DNA of 64,000 nucleotides from CAVQCT01 sp964371785. Lineage in GTDB: Bacteria > Zixibacteria > MSB-5A5 > GN15 > FEB-12. Within the stretch, counting starts at the first letter, position 1. The number at the start of each line of letters is the position of its first letter. A program made the position numbers and the translations under genes. Below the pieces are notes generated by a model. That model saw only the letters and a list, made by a program, of their open reading frames with translations. It was not told where the DNA came from and searched no databases. Location: the NCBI GenBank assembly GCA_964371785.1, contig CAYJOL010000007.1:1-64000 (forward strand), given 5' to 3'. Positions 28,005 through 37,750 of this stretch are shown piece by piece.

Positions 28005-30050
28005 TCACTGCTGAGACGGCCGGTCGGGGACATTTCGAGTATCGATAGGTTCACCGCCATGAGCGGAACCGGCAGGGCGATGATCCGGGACGGTCAGGCT
28101 GCACTTCGATACTATGAAAGTAATATCATCATGGGCCTTTACAAAGCCCGTAAAGTCGTCTACGTCGTCCGTAATCAACTTAGAGAACTCCGCCACACTC
28201 TTGGGCAGCTCCCCACTGAGAATACGTTCGACTAATTCCCGAAGCCGCGGCATGCCGTACACAACTCCGTCGCGATCCTTGGCCTCAGTGATCCCGTCGG
28301 TAAAAATGAAGAACAGGTCATCGTCTTCCAATTTCATCGTTACTTCTTCCAAAATACTCTCAAACCGCGGCCCTTCGGTCTCGGGAAGACCCAGCGGCAT
28401 ACCCTTCGGATTTATTTGCAAAATCGCCTTTTTCGCCGCTCGGTAGAAGAGCATCGGATTGTGGCCAGCCGAGACAAAGTTAATGGTTCGGCAGGACGCA
28501 TCGTAAATCACCAGAAAGACGGTGACGAACATCCCCGGAGGGATATTGTGCTTCAGGTAGTTATGCACCCTAATCAGTGTCTCCCGGGCCGACTGAGCAT
28601 CAGCGGAATAAATCTGTATCACCGTCCGCAGCATCGACATCACCAGCGACGCCGGAACACCTTTGCCGGAGACATCGGCCACGACCAGGCAGTATCTTTG
28701 ATCAGATACTCTGAAGATGTCGTACAAATCGCCGCCAACAATTGACGCCGCCCGGTAGAAGGCGTCGATTTCCAGGTGGGGAATGGAAGGAAGGTCGGTC
28801 GGGAGCAAGGTTTTTTGAATCTGCGACGCTACTTCGATTTCCTTTGCCATTTTCTCGCGCTCGATGATATTGCGGCGGTCCTGCGACAACCGCGTCATCA
28901 TCTGGTTAAACGCCTTGGAAATTTCAAAAAACTCTTCCGCTCCTTCCAGTGGCATTTCAGTTTCCAGATCGCCGGAAGTAAAGCGGCGAATCCGATTGGT
29001 GATCTTGTGAATCGGGTTAACGAAATAGTTCGATAGCAGGTAAATGCCCAGAATCCCGAACATCACCAGAATGACAGTCAGAATAACTATGCGTTGTCTG
29101 GCTTCGTAGAGTTTGTTGTAAATCGTGGCTGACGAATAAGTCACGTGCACTTCACCCAGCAGCTTTTCGCCGGTCATGATGGGCATGATCAGATACTGCA
29201 TGTCTTCGTTTTCATATCGGAGCGGCTGCGGCGTCTCATCGAGAGTCGGGTTAATACCCGCCGGTTCTTCGTACATTTTTCTGATGTTGTGGATGTCGTC
29301 CGAGTGCGCACGGATGATCCCCTGGTCATCGGTAAGCACAATCAACTTCAATTCCGGGTTGGCGCGACGGTAGCTGACAATTAGTTCGTCGAATTCCACG
29401 TCCGATCGGCGATTGATAAAATACCCCGCGGCCTGGTCGGCAATTGTTTTTGCCAGTGACCTGACTGTTTCATCCTTGTGCATGTACATCTGTCGGGAGG
29501 TTTGGTAATCAAAGTAGTAAATCGACCCCCCAATGATGACCGACATAATCAGGAAGGTCCAGACCGAGAATTTTACCCGCAGGGTAAACATCCGGCGCAG
29601 GAACGGGCGACTGGCCGGAGCCGTGTCGCCTATCCGCTTGATCATACGAAGTTCATTGAACCCGGCCGTGGAAATATACTCGACTGAGTCCATGATTTTC
29701 TGAATCATGTAGAAGCCGAGCCCTCCCTTTCGACCCGATTCCACCAGACGCTGGAGATCAAACGTCCCCGAACCGCTGGGCTGAAAGGAGCGGCCGAAAT
29801 CGATCAGCGAGAAGATGACGAGTTTCTTGAAAATGACAATGCGAAGACGGATAATTCCCTTTTCGTAGAGGTAAGCATGCCGGATAATGTTCGTAGCACC
29901 TTCCTCAACGGCCAGCATGACGGCCGCGATTTCCTTCCGGGACATCGACGCTGCCGCGCAGCTCTCCCGGACGGTGCGCTGGATGCCATCGAGGTACTTC
30001 TCCTCGGCTATGAATTCGGCACTAACCTCTTTGATGGGACGGCGAAACAT
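28005..30050 (-). CDS. RsbW-like kinase fused to sensor, HAMP and SpoIIE phosphatase
   Basis: A 681-residue membrane protein joining both arms of a partner switch. Residues 1-140 form an RsbW/SpoIIAB-type ATPase with N-box AVEEGATNIIRHAY (47-60), LIDFG (82-86) and GGLGFYMI (109-116). A membrane helix (about 161-180), a periplasmic sensor, a second helix (about 321-343) and a HAMP domain follow. The C-terminal PP2C/SpoIIE domain (from about 400) has GGDLYD (439-444), DVSGKG (459-464) and FTDGITEA. I infer that it can both phosphorylate and dephosphorylate the STAS protein encoded next to it. The N-terminal kinase position before the membrane is unusual. Confidence 0.88.
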   Translation of the reverse strand: MFRRPIKEVSAEFIAEEKYLDGIQRTVRESCAAASMSRKEIAAVMLAVEEGATNIIRHAYLYEKGIIRLRIVIFKKLVIFSLIDFGRSFQPSGSGTFDLQRLVESGRKGGLGFYMIQKIMDSVEYISTAGFNELRMIKRIGDTAPASRPFLRRMFTLRVKFSVWTFLIMSVIIGGSIYYFDYQTSRQMYMHKDETVRSLAKTIADQAAGYFINRRSDVEFDELIVSYRRANPELKLIVLTDDQGIIRAHSDDIHNIRKMYEEPAGINPTLDETPQPLRYENEDMQYLIMPIMTGEKLLGEVHVTYSSATIYNKLYEARQRIVILTVILVMFGILGIYLLSNYFVNPIHKITNRIRRFTSGDLETEMPLEGAEEFFEISKAFNQMMTRLSQDRRNIIEREKMAKEIEVASQIQKTLLPTDLPSIPHLEIDAFYRAASIVGGDLYDIFRVSDQRYCLVVADVSGKGVPASLVMSMLRTVIQIYSADAQSARETLIRVHNYLKHNIPPGMFVTVFLVIYDASCRTINFVSAGHNPMLFYRAAKKAILQINPKGMPLGLPETEGPRFESILEEVTMKLEDDDLFFIFTDGITEAKDRDGVVYGMPRLRELVERILSGELPKSVAEFSKLITDDVDDFTGFVKAHDDITFIVSKCSLTVPDHRPAGSAHGGEPIDTRNVPDRPSQQ

Positions 30051-30109
30051 AGAAATAACGTAGCAAAGAATGTAGGGTTCGTCTATCTAAAAACGTCTAT
30101 CGACGTCGA

Positions 30110-31942
30110 CTATTTTGACTGCTCGGATTTGAGCCGCAATCTGGCCTGCTCGATGTTGTTCAGCGTGTTGATATTATTCGGGTAGGCCTGCAGCACCTTA
30201 TCCCATGCGTCAATCGCCTTCTGGTACTCATGGTTGCGCATATAGCGCAGACCATCGAGATAGAGCGCCCACACTTCCTTGTCCTGCTGAAGATCCTCGA
30301 GGGTGGTGGTTTTCTCCTCGGTCACTGCGATGCGCTTGAGGTAGTCCAGGGCGACCGGGTTGTTATTATCCACCGAGAGGACGGCAGAGAAAGTCGCTTT
30401 GGCTTTGTCGAGCTGGTCGGCGTTGTATTGTGCTATGCCTTTGTTAATCTGCTGTGCAATATCAAGATTCTTGGCGATCCGGCTACGGGCATCGAGCGCC
30501 TGCTGGTTGCCCGGATCAAGATCAAGCACGCGGTTGTAGGCTTCAATCGCTTTGATGTAATTCCCTTCGGTCTCGGCCGCACGCGCATTCTCCATCTCAA
30601 CCGCAACATCTCTGGTAATCGCGTCTTCGATCTGGCGTTTCAGTTCGCTGGCGGGTTCGTGGTACGGGTTGATGTCGAAAATCAGCGCCAGCATGTCCAG
30701 GGCCGCACGATAATACTTCTTGGCAAAGAAATTCTCGGCCTGCGTGAGATATGCCGAAATCGATTTATCCAGCTCACGCTGAGTCTCGACAATCCTGCGC
30801 TGCTCTTCCTGCTGGATGGCAATGGAGTTTTCAATGGCCGCTATGGTGCCGATGATTTCAGCATTGTGTTCCTGGAATGCGAGCGCCCGCTGATAATATA
30901 CCAGGGCGGAATCGAGGCGGAATCGATTGTAAAATTCGTCGGCCTTCTCCTTGTAAAAGTCAAATTGACGACGCCGTTCGTCTTCAAGCAGGATTGAACC
31001 CTTGGCCTGTTCCGCCAGTTCACGCTCACTATTCTGCTGATCGATTGATTTTCCGAGCAGGATGGATAAAGAGAACCGGTGACTGTCTTCAATGTAATCG
31101 AACATCTTATAGGCGTAGTCCAGTTTTATCCGCCGTATCTGAAGTCCGGCGCCGAACGAGAAATTGTCCCGGTCATAGCCGGCCCTGAGCATGTAGTAAT
31201 TCTGCAGGGTCAGCTCAATTCCGCTGTGGACCATGGTCGACCGACTTTCGACCTTCTCGATGTCGACCGAAGCGGTCAAGCGCTCCGATTTGGACAGTAC
31301 AAGGTCTCGAAGCGATACGCCGCCGACAATTGAAATCGGGTTTGATTCAGAGGAGCTGGCCAGGGTCAGTTCGGGCGGCACCATATCTCTAAAGAGCAGA
31401 CCGATACCCAGGTGACGTCGATAGCGGGCCATCATACCGACATCGAACCCGAACCCATAGTCCGACAGATTATCCAGCGATTGATTGACTATCTTAAAGC
31501 TCAACCCGGCAGAAATCCCCCCCTGAAGGCTCTTACCGTATGAGAGAATGAACTGGGAGTTGGAATAGCCGAAGCTGCCGCCGTCGGTATAGTCGTCGCG
31601 ACGAATGATATTGTCGGTGCCGATGCGCATGTAACCGATGCCGACTCCACCGAGCTTGGCGTCAGGATAGACCCATCCGCCGAAGTCATAGATAGTTCCT
31701 TCCAGCAGCGTCATATGCATGGCGGAAAACTCCTGCCATTGTAACGACGCAAGCCCGGCCGGGTTGTAATAGATCGCGCTGGCATCGTTGGCCAGCGAAG
31801 TAAATCCTGCCCCCATTCCGAGAGCGCGGGCGCCGACTCCTACCTCGAACACGGATTCCTGTCCCGCCTCGCCGGCCAGAGATGCAGTGCCGGATAGCGC
31901 CAAACCGGCAACAAGAAGCAATACAAGCAGGCGGCGCATCAT
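30110..31942 (-). CDS. PorV-like outer-membrane barrel fused to TPR region
   Basis: A 610-residue protein with a signal peptide (cleavage near ASLAGEA). Residues about 30-300 match the PorV/PorQ/UPF0164 family of outer-membrane beta-barrels (FEVGVGARALGMGAGFTSLA; ASAIYYNPAGLA). PorV carries type IX cargo to attachment enzymes in Bacteroidetes. The C-terminal half (about 310-610) is TPR-like, with repeats such as AIEAYNRVLDLDPGNQQALD. Such a fusion is unlike Bacteroidetes PorV. It overlaps the next upstream gene (giant secreted protein) by 4 bp, so the two are translated together. Confidence 0.85.
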   Translation of the reverse strand: MMRRLLVLLLVAGLALSGTASLAGEAGQESVFEVGVGARALGMGAGFTSLANDASAIYYNPAGLASLQWQEFSAMHMTLLEGTIYDFGGWVYPDAKLGGVGIGYMRIGTDNIIRRDDYTDGGSFGYSNSQFILSYGKSLQGGISAGLSFKIVNQSLDNLSDYGFGFDVGMMARYRRHLGIGLLFRDMVPPELTLASSSESNPISIVGGVSLRDLVLSKSERLTASVDIEKVESRSTMVHSGIELTLQNYYMLRAGYDRDNFSFGAGLQIRRIKLDYAYKMFDYIEDSHRFSLSILLGKSIDQQNSERELAEQAKGSILLEDERRRQFDFYKEKADEFYNRFRLDSALVYYQRALAFQEHNAEIIGTIAAIENSIAIQQEEQRRIVETQRELDKSISAYLTQAENFFAKKYYRAALDMLALIFDINPYHEPASELKRQIEDAITRDVAVEMENARAAETEGNYIKAIEAYNRVLDLDPGNQQALDARSRIAKNLDIAQQINKGIAQYNADQLDKAKATFSAVLSVDNNNPVALDYLKRIAVTEEKTTTLEDLQQDKEVWALYLDGLRYMRNHEYQKAIDAWDKVLQAYPNNINTLNNIEQARLRLKSEQSK

Positions 31943-34900
31943 TTTATCACCGCCACTTTCAGGCGTGCGTATTCATCGGTATCGACGTTTCTGATAGAAA
32001 CGATATAAACGCCGTTGAAAACCACTACGCCATCGTCGTTGCGGCCATCCCAATAGACGAAGTTCTCGCCTGAATGTCCTCCCTCAGCTCCAGCCGGATA
32101 ATCCGTGGCGAACACTTTTTCTCCGGTCAGCGTGAATACCCGGAACTCCACTTTCGAATCGGAGGCCAACTCATAGCTGAACTCGACCGGGGATTGCGAC
32201 GGATCGTTCGGATTGAATGGATTCGTCCTGACCAAAAACGATGACTCAAGGGAGCTTCCTTTAATTGCCAGCGCTTCGAGCAATATCGAACTTCCCGGTT
32301 GATCTGTGGCAATCTCAGGCGATTGACCAGCGTTGGGGCCGGCAATAAATGTGGCCTGAATCTGGTCCTTGGCGAGTTCAAACGAGAGTGTCTCAACATT
32401 TGTACTTTTGAGTTCCACCACGAAACTCAATGTACGGGTGCGACCCGCAGCCAGAATATACTTGTCAAAAGTAAAGACCAATCGGTTGTCGCTGGCCGTA
32501 GTCATGGCGACCTTTACACCGTTTTCGAAGAATCCGGTATTGCCGATATTCACGATGCTCCGTATATCGACGGGCATTCCTTTTCCGTTACGCGCGAGTA
32601 TCTCTATTTCGTTTATCGCGATATCCGAAAGCGGAGACGCACCGCTGTTGGTCAGCTGCAGAGCAAAGACTTCCTTCGGACGACCGGGGAGGATCAAACT
32701 TGAGCCGATCGAAGTCGCGGACACGAATAACTGGCCTTCAGAGGAGATTACCTGGATGCTGATTGAAAATGAGGTATCATTTATCGGAGCGCTTGAATCT
32801 ATGTTCAGGTCTCTGGGAATTGCCGTCAACAGAAACGAAAGGGTCAGTGTCGTGTCAAAGTTCGGGGAGACCAATTCAAAATCAAGGTGCTTATCCGCGC
32901 TGAGACTCCCGGTAAGGGTATCCGGGCCGTCGCTGTCAAAGCCAGAGAGTATCAGTCGATACGCGGCATCCGATACCTCAGCCTGTCCCTGATTCGCCAG
33001 CGCCACACTCAGTTCGAAGACAGTGGCATAGTCAATCACCGAAGCGCCGGCACCCAGCAGACTGTAAGTCAGGTTAAGATCAGCCGGCGTCTCAATCGTG
33101 ATAAAGGCTATATTATCGATGGGCGAGACCTGGCCTATGTCGGTTGACACAATTTCGGTTCGAAAGACTTCGGCCTGGATCGGCTGGTCACCGGTGGTAA
33201 CATTGAAAATCACCTGCGCGGTATCCCCTGGCCCCAGTCCTCGAAGGACCATGTCCGGAGTGAAAGTAGACAATCCGTCCGATGACAAACGGACGATGGC
33301 CGAATCAACAGCTGTGCCCGATACATTTGCCACACGGCAAGATAACCGAATAGCCTGGGCCGTATTCACGTGCGGTGTGTTGGGCGCTATTACATCGAGA
33401 CTTATGATCTGCACGACAGGTAGTTCTAATACGTTCACCGGCAGACCGACGCTGTCAAAAGGAACTACGAACTGCATCGTGTCCGGAATCCCCGGCACAC
33501 AGTAGCGTATTGATGAGGTCACACTGAGGCTTCCACCGGCTTGGTCCTCCGGAATGTACAGGCTGATACTTTGAAGATGATTGAGTCCGGGGACAAAAGT
33601 GCTGTCGGCGACCTGAAGAATGGTGGAAAGGTTGAACGAAGTGCCGGCTAGCGTGAAATCACTGCTGGACGGACAATAAGCCACCGGAACCGCGCTGTGC
33701 AGATTCAACCCGAAACCGAAAGATGACTCGACGCCGGCGTACACTGTCGAAGGCGCGAAACTGCCGCTCTCATACGAAAAACTGACTGCCGGAATGACTA
33801 CAAGGGAGTCCGGATACTCATTTTCAAGGACATATAGATTGCCCGATGACAGGACATGGTACGTGACCTTCACGATATAGGTCGCCGGCATAGTCAGGGT
33901 GTCATCGGTATAAGTCGCCGGAATATTTCGGTACGTTATAGTATCACCGGAAATAGAGGTATACTGCGGCGAGCCGTCAAATAAAGTCGCGAACGGGATA
34001 CCACCGGAATCCGAAGCCATCTGTATTAGCAGGTGCGCGCTGTCAATCGTTCCATTAAAACCCTGGGCAGAGATGTCGAACCCGATATTGAAGGAATGTC
34101 CTGAGAGGATAGTGTCCGGCTTAAACGAGGCATCCACCAGTCGGAAAACCGCCGGACCGGAGACTGAGATCTCAGCTTTCAGCGTATCTATCACCGTATA
34201 TGACTGGCCATCCGCCGAGAAGTGAGATGTCAGTTCAAGAATCAGAGTATCGACCGCCGGGTAGGAGACGTGAACAGGCAGTCCGATAGTCAGTGTGTCA
34301 AGTTGACCGAACATGCCTCCCGAAAACGATTCTTGTGTTGTCCCTCCCTCGCCGCTCTCATATCGAGCAGTAAGCATAACCAAAGAACTAGGCAGGAGAT
34401 TCCCGTTGTTTTGCACCGGGACCTTTACCGTGACCTCATGTCCGGCGATCACATGACTTATGGTTTGGCCGGTTATGTCAAGGGCATCAATGACGTCATA
34501 CCCGTTGAAGTGCACCGTGATGCCGCTGGAAGTGACGGATCCATTCGTAGCATAAATCACCGCGGCGGCGCTCGAACCGAGATACTTCACGTTGGCGGAG
34601 AGCAGTCGAACAACCCCACCAATCTGAAGACTGTTGTCGTTCAGGACGGTCGGCACCAATTGGCCGTCACTCGAGACCAATGTAATCGGATTGATTTGGA
34701 GATTGTAGTCTCGCTTCAGATTGTTGTAGTGATCGTAAAGGATTATTGAGGCGGCTCCACGAAGATTCCAACCGACAAACTGCGTATCCGCGATGCTCAG
34801 AACCATTCGCTCCAGGTCACCCGCGACCACGGTTATTTGGCCCGATTTCCCCTCCACCGTGCCGGACATGGCGACCGCCACTCCGGTGCCGACCTTGGTC

Positions 34901-35643
34901 GCGGTAAGAGTTGAATCGACGAAGAAGCCGATGCAATTGGTGCAAGCTTCGAGCGTCCAGAGAAATGTGAGCCCCGGAATCGGATTGCCGAATTCATCGT
35001 ACCCGGTGGCACTGAAGTTTATGGTGTTACCAGCCTTCATGGTTGTATCGTTACCCGGTGTTACCACGATCGAATTAAGGGCGGCGGGTGCCACAAGAAC
35101 GGGCAGGGACAGGGCGGGACCGGCTACCGCGGCGTCATTCTGTTTGAGCAGGAGGCCAGAAAACGAATAACTTCCCACTATCCTCGGATTTATGACCCCG
35201 GTCATGCTCAGGATCGCAGTAACTACCGTGTCGACACTGGTGATTGACACGGAAGCGCTGCTGTTGGCGAACTTGAGATCGATGTCGACTGACTGATCGG
35301 CAAGGTTGAAATCCTGAATCTCGTACCCTGAGGTACCCGAATTGTCCGTAATCCCGGTCACTGAAGCACCGGTGAGGTCAAAGCCATCGGGAAAAGTCAA
35401 CCGCAGACTTCCGTTTCTGATCTGAATGAAATCCGATGCGCTTACGTCAAAGCTGAATTGGATATCTGTGGTGTGACCTGCTTGGGTCGAGGACAATCTC
35501 GCCTGGAATCCGGAAATCGAACTGGTCAACTGGCTTTGCGTTGAGAGGGTCACCGAGTCCCCGACCGGCGAGTTTTCTGCAAGTGACGCCATAGGGAGAA
35601 GCAGGAGGATAAAGAAGACAGAAACGTATTTACCGAGCCACAT
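31939..35643 (-). CDS. Giant secreted beta-domain protein with FlgD/T9SS-like C-terminus
   Basis: A 1234-residue exported protein. The start at 35643 (ATG) is chosen over 35703 because it gives a compact signal peptide (GKYVSVFFILLLLPMASLA). The body is Ser/Thr/Asp-rich and appears to consist of many Ig-like or CARDB-like beta domains (for example LKVTYHVLSSGNLYVLENEY). The last 90 residues form an FlgD-Ig-like domain with FRVFTLTGEKVFATD and NFVYWDGRNDDG, the sort of C-terminus seen on FCB surface proteins. The 4-bp overlap with the PorV-like gene supports export through, or display by, a shared pathway. Confidence 0.82.
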   Translation of the reverse strand: MWLGKYVSVFFILLLLPMASLAENSPVGDSVTLSTQSQLTSSISGFQARLSSTQAGHTTDIQFSFDVSASDFIQIRNGSLRLTFPDGFDLTGASVTGITDNSGTSGYEIQDFNLADQSVDIDLKFANSSASVSITSVDTVVTAILSMTGVINPRIVGSYSFSGLLLKQNDAAVAGPALSLPVLVAPAALNSIVVTPGNDTTMKAGNTINFSATGYDEFGNPIPGLTFLWTLEACTNCIGFFVDSTLTATKVGTGVAVAMSGTVEGKSGQITVVAGDLERMVLSIADTQFVGWNLRGAASIILYDHYNNLKRDYNLQINPITLVSSDGQLVPTVLNDNSLQIGGVVRLLSANVKYLGSSAAAVIYATNGSVTSSGITVHFNGYDVIDALDITGQTISHVIAGHEVTVKVPVQNNGNLLPSSLVMLTARYESGEGGTTQESFSGGMFGQLDTLTIGLPVHVSYPAVDTLILELTSHFSADGQSYTVIDTLKAEISVSGPAVFRLVDASFKPDTILSGHSFNIGFDISAQGFNGTIDSAHLLIQMASDSGGIPFATLFDGSPQYTSISGDTITYRNIPATYTDDTLTMPATYIVKVTYHVLSSGNLYVLENEYPDSLVVIPAVSFSYESGSFAPSTVYAGVESSFGFGLNLHSAVPVAYCPSSSDFTLAGTSFNLSTILQVADSTFVPGLNHLQSISLYIPEDQAGGSLSVTSSIRYCVPGIPDTMQFVVPFDSVGLPVNVLELPVVQIISLDVIAPNTPHVNTAQAIRLSCRVANVSGTAVDSAIVRLSSDGLSTFTPDMVLRGLGPGDTAQVIFNVTTGDQPIQAEVFRTEIVSTDIGQVSPIDNIAFITIETPADLNLTYSLLGAGASVIDYATVFELSVALANQGQAEVSDAAYRLILSGFDSDGPDTLTGSLSADKHLDFELVSPNFDTTLTLSFLLTAIPRDLNIDSSAPINDTSFSISIQVISSEGQLFVSATSIGSSLILPGRPKEVFALQLTNSGASPLSDIAINEIEILARNGKGMPVDIRSIVNIGNTGFFENGVKVAMTTASDNRLVFTFDKYILAAGRTRTLSFVVELKSTNVETLSFELAKDQIQATFIAGPNAGQSPEIATDQPGSSILLEALAIKGSSLESSFLVRTNPFNPNDPSQSPVEFSYELASDSKVEFRVFTLTGEKVFATDYPAGAEGGHSGENFVYWDGRNDDGVVVFNGVYIVSIRNVDTDEYARLKVAVIK

Positions 35644-35942
35644 CGATAGCACACCTATTACGTTTGCGATTCGCAAGGAAAACTCAGTCAATTGACAGTA
35701 CATAAGTTAGAAGCAAAGTCTGTGCCTCAGGTTAGTTGACGCCGAAATTAGCGCAGGAAATAAAGTCTATCGAACGGGGCGATATGAACGCCGGTAAGTA
35801 CTACTTATATGGGAACTTAGTAATCTATTCGATTCGCTTCATATCTTCATTTGTGCCGGGACATACGGAACCTGACAACATCCACGGGTGTTTATATGTA
35901 AAGTGTTGCACTATTAATCTAGCTGGTTGCAGGCAGTTATTT

Positions 35943-36836
35943 TCAAGTCGTACTCGGCGAGTTTATTTGTTCGGCGGCCAGGACTGTATTAGCCATCAGC
36001 ATGGCAATCGTCATTGGGCCAACCCCCCCCGGAACGGGCGTGATATACGAAGCAATCGGGGCGCACTTTTCAAAATCCACGTCACCGACAAGGCGATATC
36101 CCTTTTCGACCGACCGGTCTTCGATCCTGTTGACACCCACATCGATTATCACCGCGCCCGGCTTGACCATATCTGCCGTAACGGTCGAGGGCCGACCGAT
36201 GGCCGCGATCAGAATATCGGCGCGACGAGTGATTTCCGCCAAGTTTTGAGAGCGCGAGTGCGCAATAGTGACTGTAGCGTTCGCATATTTCGCTTTTTGG
36301 ACAAGCAACGCCGCCACAGGTTTGCCAACGATATTCGAGCGCCCGATCACGACCACTTCCCTTCCATCAGTCTCGATACTGTAATGCTCAAGCAATTTTA
36401 TCACTCCATGAGGCGTACAGGGCAATAGGCCTCCCCGGCCGAGCAACATCATACCGACATTGTACGGATGAAATCCATCGACATCCTTCTGGGGAGCGAT
36501 TTTAATAGTGACGGCCAATTCGTCCATGTGCGGAGGGAGCGGAGACTGGACCAGAATCCCATGGACTTTATCATCGGTGTTGAGGCGGGCAATTATCTGT
36601 TCGAGTTCGGCCTGTGAAATTGAAGCATCGCGGCGAATCACTTCGGAATACAGCCCGAGTTTCTCGCACGCCTTTGCCTTGCTGTTCACATAGGTCTCCG
36701 ATGCCGGATCATTGCCGACCAGTACGGCCGCCAAACCCGGAGTTATTCCGCGATCTTTCAACGTAGCAATTCGAGACGTGAGTCCGTCGCGAATTCTCTT
36801 CGCTACTTCCTTACCATCAATGAGTTGTGCTGCCAT
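35943..36836 (-). CDS. folD: Methylenetetrahydrofolate dehydrogenase/cyclohydrolase
   Basis: A 297-residue bifunctional enzyme interconverting 5,10-methylene-, methenyl- and 10-formyl-tetrahydrofolate. It has the catalytic-Lys motif YVNSKAKACEKLG, VQSPLPPH, VIGRSNIVGKPVA for NADP binding and TPVPGGVGPMT near the C-terminus. It lies 8 bp after ymdB and ends the rny-ymdB-folD run. The 299-bp stretch to the next gene shows no further gene. Confidence 0.96.
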   Translation of the reverse strand: MAAQLIDGKEVAKRIRDGLTSRIATLKDRGITPGLAAVLVGNDPASETYVNSKAKACEKLGLYSEVIRRDASISQAELEQIIARLNTDDKVHGILVQSPLPPHMDELAVTIKIAPQKDVDGFHPYNVGMMLLGRGGLLPCTPHGVIKLLEHYSIETDGREVVVIGRSNIVGKPVAALLVQKAKYANATVTIAHSRSQNLAEITRRADILIAAIGRPSTVTADMVKPGAVIIDVGVNRIEDRSVEKGYRLVGDVDFEKCAPIASYITPVPGGVGPMTIAMLMANTVLAAEQINSPSTT

Positions 36837-36844
36837 ACTTAAAG

Positions 36845-37678
36845 CTACGCTTCACCGTCGTTCTCGGTTCCACCGCCCTGAACTGAACTGATGTCGAAGT
36901 TCTCACGGAAACGCTCGATGAAAGTCGCTTCTCCCGAGGAGCTATCGATCTTCACAACGGCGCCTGAGATCTTCACATCCTCTGAAGCGGTTGAAAAGCG
37001 AATTGGCAAACCGGTGAGAAACCGGTCAAGAGATGGTTTAATCTGCATGCCAATTACTGATTCGTGCGGCCCCGTCATACCTGCGTCACTGAGATATGCT
37101 GTCCCCCGCCGACTAATGGTCTCATCGGCCGTTTGAACATGAGTGTGAGTGCCGACGATGGCTGAAACCGTCCCATCTAAAAAGTACCACATAGCCTGCT
37201 TCTCTGAAGTGGCTTCCGCGTGAAAATCGACGAAAATGATGTCCGTCTGTTCCCTGAGCATGGCAACTTCGCGCTCCGCCGTGCGGAATGGGCAATCGAT
37301 ATCTTTCATGTAAGTGCGGCCCATCAAGTTAAGAACCCCGACCTTAGTACCGTTGACCGTGTCCACGAATGATCCGGTGCCGGGAACCCCTTTGGGGAAG
37401 TTTGCCGGTCTCAACAGACGCGGTTTTTCATCGAAATACTTAATAATATCCATCCGGTCCCAGATATGGTTGCCGGATGTCTGCATATCAACTCCATAGC
37501 TGAAGAACTTGCGGGACATCTCGGGAGTGACGCCAAATCCGCCGGCGGCGTTTTCTACGTTCGCGACTACATAATCCGCTGAATACCGTTCGCGAAGCGG
37601 TTTGATCATGTGAGCGGCGGCCTGTCGGCCGGCGCGGCCGCAAATGTCGGCGACAAAAAGAATAGTGAATAGAGCCAT
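36845..37678 (-). CDS. ymdB: YmdB-type metallophosphoesterase
   Basis: A 277-residue phosphodiesterase of the TIGR00282/YmdB family, which acts on 2',3'-cyclic nucleotides in Bacillus and regulates motility/biofilm choice there. Metal-binding motifs are FVADICGRAGR (7-17, Asp at 10), GNHIWD, DFHAEATSEKQ and VGTHTHVQTAD. The C-terminus is slightly longer than usual, ending in Gly-rich residues. It lies next to rny, an association well known in Firmicutes, and is 8 bp before folD. Confidence 0.93.
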   Translation of the reverse strand: MALFTILFVADICGRAGRQAAAHMIKPLRERYSADYVVANVENAAGGFGVTPEMSRKFFSYGVDMQTSGNHIWDRMDIIKYFDEKPRLLRPANFPKGVPGTGSFVDTVNGTKVGVLNLMGRTYMKDIDCPFRTAEREVAMLREQTDIIFVDFHAEATSEKQAMWYFLDGTVSAIVGTHTHVQTADETISRRGTAYLSDAGMTGPHESVIGMQIKPSLDRFLTGLPIRFSTASEDVKISGAVVKIDSSSGEATFIERFRENFDISSVQGGGTENDGEA

Positions 37679-37697
37679 CGAAAAACAGTCTTTCTAA

Positions 37698-37722
37698 GCA
37701 GGAACGGTTGCGCCGTCCCTGC
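37698..37722 (-). terminator. Hairpin between rny and ymdB
   Basis: Ten-bp stem with one mismatch (37698-37707 with 37713-37722, loop of 5). On the minus strand it is followed by TTAGAAAGACTGTTTTTC. It may be a partial terminator or an mRNA processing/stability element inside the rny operon. Confidence 0.4.
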
Positions 37723-37750
37723 GGAATCTATGTGAACAAAAACAGGCAGG

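Noticed and set aside
30230..30997. 255-codon plus-strand frame within the PorV-TPR gene
   Set aside because: Antisense to TPR repeats; no start signal.
35736..36428. 230-codon plus-strand frame overlapping folD
   Set aside because: It runs antisense through the well-conserved folD and has no ribosome binding site or recognisable family.
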